Origin: Clostridiales bacterium
GTDB taxonomy: Bacteria > Bacillota > Clostridia > Saccharofermentanales > Saccharofermentanaceae
Reading direction: 5' to 3'
Length of the DNA stretch: 44,591 bases
Assembly (NCBI GenBank): GCA_017620475.1
Contig: JAFZQI010000002.1
Location: forward strand, 1-44,591
How positions within the stretch are numbered: the first letter of the stretch is position 1; each line of letters starts with the position of its first letter. The notes beneath the pieces were generated by a model, which saw only the letters and a program-made list of their open reading frames with translations, searched no databases and was not told the origin of the DNA. The translations under genes were made by a program, and so were the position numbers. Of the stretch, positions 44,059-44,591 are shown piece after piece.

Positions 44059-44195
44059 TACAATGAGCGTGCAACAAACGGAAATATTGCTGATCTGAGA
44101 TCAGTACAATATATAAACAGTTAATCGGCTGAATAAAAAACAGAAAAGTGCGAGATATAGATAATATGAAAAAAATAAAAATATTTGCAACTACA

Positions 44196-44439
44196 CAAAT
44201 TTGAAAAGCGTGTCTTAAAACCCCTATAAATCAAGGGTTTGCGAGAATTTGTTAAATCAAAAAACGGGATTTAACAAGCATTTGACAAAATTTGAAATAG
44301 AAACGCGAAAGATGCGCCCATGGAACGACGATTGGATATTAAGCGATCCGATCGTCGTTTTCATTCCATGTCCCTCAATTACGGTTTTTTTGGGTGATAT
44401 AATGAGAATGTAACGAGGAAAATCCTTAGTTTAGAAAAT
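44196..44439 (+). repeat. 245-bp structured repeat, copy 2
   Basis: Aligns to copy 1 over its whole length. The first hairpin keeps its pairing despite base changes (AAACCC/GGGTTT), the second stem is unchanged, and the large stem and promoter region are nearly identical. It lacks any tRNA upstream. Distance between copy starts is 2009 nt. Confidence 0.93.
44395..44403 (+). promoter_or_regulatory. Extended -10 promoter inside repeat copy 2
   Basis: TGATATAAT (TATAAT at 44398-44403) is the same as in copy 1 and faces the DUF4180-like gene. Confidence 0.6.
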
Positions 44440-44487
44440 TTTAATATAAATGAGTAAGACAAATCGGAATTTGACGAGGTAAGACAA

Positions 44488-44591
44488 ATGACCATCCAAA
44501 CAGTTGAACAAAACAACATATTATGCGCTGTTATCAACAGCGATGAAAAGGTATTTACAGATGCACAGTCTGCACTCGATGTGCTTATGAC
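44488..44591 (+). CDS. DUF4180-like protein (partial, cut by window edge)
   Basis: The first 34 codons read MTIQTVEQNNILCAVINSDE then VFTDAQSALDVLM, a good match to the start of the DUF4180 family (small proteins with the pattern ...I..SDE...D.QSALDL). GAGGTAAGACAA lies before the ATG. The 3' end is outside the window. Its promoter is probably in repeat copy 2. Function of the family is unknown. Confidence 0.65.
   Translation, partial: MTIQTVEQNNILCAVINSDEKVFTDAQSALDVLM

Larger units (their letters stand above)
44059..44487. other. Intergenic stretch with repeat copy 2
   Basis: After the lipoprotein stop come about 137 nt of AT-rich sequence with a short dyad CTGATC/GATCAG (44090-44104) and no T-tract, then repeat copy 2. 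The remaining 48 nt lead to the DUF4180-like start. No protein gene seen. Confidence 0.75.

Overview
The window reads as a chromosomal segment of a Gram-positive, low-to-mid-GC bacterium of the Clostridia type. The evidence is the replication-origin order dnaA, dnaN, recF, remB (DUF370), gyrB, consensus parS sites with parA-parB, a gatCAB amidotransferase operon, a MurT-GatD pair for amidating peptidoglycan D-glutamate, a sortase, an LtaS-like enzyme and purine-rich Shine-Dalgarno sites. No species can be named from the sequence alone.

Layout. (1) 1-11,500: guaA with a strong terminator at the left edge, a DUF2809/HExxH membrane protein, uppP, a small membrane protein with a CNNM/CBS transporter-like protein, a YfhO-like membrane protein, a saccharopine-dehydrogenase-family enzyme with a HAD-like/uridine-kinase-like fusion, and a one-TM protein with a PAS-GGDEF protein. 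(2) 11,480-22,222: LtaS-like sulfatase-fold enzyme, trmL, Na/Pi symporter with PhoU domains, a large Sel1-repeat protein and gatC-gatA-gatB. Nearly all are on the minus strand, which is the leading strand for a fork leaving the origin leftwards. (3) 22,369-32,999: a plus-strand operon of a cation diffusion facilitator, a MATE exporter and an unusual MurD-CapA fusion; then a LeuA/CimA-type synthase, a second PAS-GGDEF protein, and the sortase-murT-gatD operon. (4) 33,000-42,000: the replication and segregation core, with DnaA boxes and an AT-rich stretch between dnaA and dnaN (oriC) and two perfect plus one degenerate parS site between gyrB and parA. (5) 42,000-44,591: tRNA-Ser(UGA), then an accessory-looking stretch in which a 245-bp structured repeat occurs twice. 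Each copy ends in an extended -10 promoter and precedes a different gene: a small membrane protein plus a lipoprotein after the first, a DUF4180 gene cut by the window edge after the second.

How the genes fit together. Envelope biology dominates the left and middle: uppP recycles undecaprenyl phosphate, MurT-GatD amidates the D-Glu that MurD-type ligases add, the sortase attaches proteins to the wall, and YfhO-like and LtaS-like proteins suggest teichoic-acid-type polymer synthesis or decoration. The MurD-CapA fusion sits in the same D-Glu theme. Two PAS-GGDEF proteins point to cyclic-di-GMP signalling, and one of them has lost most substrate-binding residues. The right part is the classical origin module, but without the rpmH-rnpA genes that often lie upstream of dnaA and without an S4-domain gene between dnaN and recF.

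The most unusual items are the duplicated structured repeat with its promoter, the MurD-CapA fusion, the long acidic N-terminal extension of GyrB, the degenerate GGDEF protein with a one-TM neighbour, and the HAD-like/uridine-kinase-like fusion.
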